From Pyrobaculum sp. (GTDB lineage Archaea; Thermoproteota; Thermoprotei; Thermoproteales; Thermoproteaceae): 15,022 nucleotides of DNA. Of this stretch, positions 14,363 to 15,022 are shown piece by piece; positions within the stretch are counted from its first letter, which is position 1, and each line of letters starts with the position of its first letter. The stretch lies in assembly GCA_020833205.1 (NCBI GenBank), contig JAJHQT010000012.1, forward strand, positions 1 through 15,022, read 5' to 3'. The translations under genes and the position numbers were made by a program. The notes below the pieces were generated by a model. The model saw only the letters and a list, made by a program, of their open reading frames with translations, was not told the DNA's origin and ran no database searches.

Positions 14363-14575
14363 AAAGCCTCGCCCTTTAGGGCGGTGATGAAAGTTTTTAA
14401 AGGTGTATTTCTATGCATAGCCCCACTGTCGTGGGCGTATGACCCGCGGTGCTGGCCCGGGTAGCTCCATGAACCCGGTCCAAGGGGCCGTTGAAGGCCG
14501 GACGAGGGCGCCTATGAACCGCCCAGAAAGGCGGGAACCCCCGCCCTTATGGACGGGGAGGATGTCAGTAAACAC
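14363..14575 (+). mobile_element. Short IS200/IS605-derived element or relic (MITE-like)
   Basis: Two hairpins of the kind found at the ends of archaeal IS200/IS605 elements stand about 160 bases apart in the same orientation. The first is GCCTCGCCCTTTAGGGCGG with GTGATGAAAG after it (stem 14369-14384). The second is CCCCGCCCTTATGGACGGGG with AGGATGTCA after it (14539-14567, one mismatch in the stem). Between them lies a GC-rich stretch that reads like a decayed tnpB tail (APMNRPERREPPPL, then in the next frame GEDVSK). It may correspond to the guide-RNA-like 3' part of such elements. No transposase is encoded, so it is a deleted, non-autonomous copy. Element boundaries are approximate and the family call rests on remembered end sequences. 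Confidence 0.5.
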
Positions 14576-14664
14576 CGCCCGCTTGTTCTCTATAGCTATC
14601 TGGGAGCCTGCCACGTGTATCACAAGTGAGGAGCCTTTTGCCTCGGCCCAGGTGGGGCCTGTGT
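14576..14664. other. Spacer between the mini-element and the broken tnpB
   Basis: This is a short stretch with an open minus-strand frame (VAGSQIAIENKRAV) and no recognisable motif. It is probably the junction left by rearrangement of two oppositely oriented insertion-sequence remnants. Confidence 0.3.
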
Positions 14665-15022
14665 TTAACCGCAGGTCCTTCCTTTCTTCACCTTCTTCTC
14701 TTCACCGCCGATCATCTCCCCCTGCGGGTTTTTGCCAGGCTCCTCCGTTATAATTACGGCTGGGCTTTTCGTCACCTCGCTGGCGACCTGCCTCACCCGG
14801 CCCTCCTTCCGCCTCCTCTCCCTAAGCCTCCTCGCGAATTTTCTAAACTCCCTTGTGTCTGTCACGTTCTGCCTCCTCTCCTCCTCGTCTCCGCCAGCGT
14901 AGGGGTACTTCTGCTTCAGCTCTTCCAGCTTTGCGTTTCTGACAGTCTCGTATCTCTTCGCGAGTCTGCCGAAGTCCGTCCTTATCGAGTACACTGCTGG
15001 GTTTATGTACTGCCTATTCCAC
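14665..15022 (-). pseudogene. TnpB (IS200/IS605 family) fragment, 3'-truncated, continuing past the window edge
   Basis: The frame is open from the right edge and gives about 119 residues. It matches the middle of crenarchaeal TnpB: WNRQYINPAVYSIRTDFG, a charged helical stretch (FRKFARRLRERRRKEGRVRQ), then TKSPAVIITEEPGKNPQGEM, which carries the RuvC-II glutamate (usually IxxEDLxK). After that the sequence degenerates to GGEEKKVKKGRTCG and stops at 14665. The zinc-finger and RuvC-III parts are therefore missing. TnpB is an RNA-guided nuclease that maintains these elements, and this copy cannot be active. A GTG at 14994 is only an internal codon. The orientation is opposite to the mini-element at 14363-14575, so the two are not one intact element. 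Confidence 0.7.

Noticed and set aside
14382..14393. C box of a C/D guide RNA (GTGATGAAA)
   Set aside because: No D box (CTGA) or D'/C' pair follows at the right distance, and the same string is part of the insertion-sequence end.
14413..14580. A structured RNA such as RNase P (Thermoproteaceae short form) or SRP RNA
   Set aside because: The GC-rich hairpins looked RNA-like, but I found neither the RNase P core (GAGGAAAGTC-like) nor the SRP loop motifs. The end hairpins fit IS200/IS605 better.
14439..14753. A 104-residue + strand protein
   Set aside because: It is a composite of the mini-element tail and the antisense of the broken tnpB, with no coherent family.
1..15022. CRISPR array or tRNA/rRNA genes
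   Set aside because: I saw no regularly spaced direct repeats and no tRNA-like or rRNA-like conserved stretch on reading both strands. I could not run a covariance search.

Overview
The window looks like chromosomal DNA from a hyperthermophilic crenarchaeon of the Thermoproteales, most likely Pyrobaculum or a close relative. The evidence is an archaeal-type elongation factor 2 with a diphthamide-site histidine, TATA-like boxes centred about 20-27 bases before start codons with almost no leader, frequent GTG starts, and tightly overlapping genes in GC-rich coding sequence. The genus is an inference from overall protein character, not from a database comparison.

Layout, left to right. (1) 1-2132, + strand: an ABC importer of the BtuFCD/FecBCD class, made of a binding protein cut by the window edge, a permease and a small ATPase. 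All three overlap. (2) 2241-4463: EF-2, behind its own promoter. (3) 4572-7000, + strand: a binding protein and a fused two-domain permease of the Fe(III)/thiamine/polyamine class. The matching ATPase (6988-7914) lies on the opposite strand, tail to tail with the permease. It is translationally coupled to an upstream small protein (7914-8486) with a ribbon-helix-helix-like N-terminus. (4) 8649-10352: feoB, divergent from that putative regulator. (5) 10353-10880: a gene-poor stretch with the decayed, frameshifted end of a CCG-type Fe-S oxidoreductase. (6) 10881-12026: an acyl-CoA dehydrogenase, convergent with the next unit. (7) 12023-14300, - strand: a KaiC/RadB-like ATPase followed by dihydroorotase. 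(8) 14360-15022: debris of IS200/IS605 elements, including a short element with hairpins at both ends and a broken tnpB on the - strand.

A plausible theme for 4.5-10.4 kb is metal (iron) acquisition. A ferrous transporter, a ferric-type ABC importer and a putative DNA-binding regulator sit together. The divergent promoters of feoB and the regulator share the 8-mer GTACACAA in the same orientation relative to each gene, and the binding-protein promoter shares the core AACATTTAAAA with the regulator promoter. The idea that the ribbon-helix-helix protein controls these genes is the most interesting hypothesis here, and it is an inference. The remaining genes (EF-2, pyrC, acyl-CoA dehydrogenase) are ordinary metabolic or housekeeping functions.
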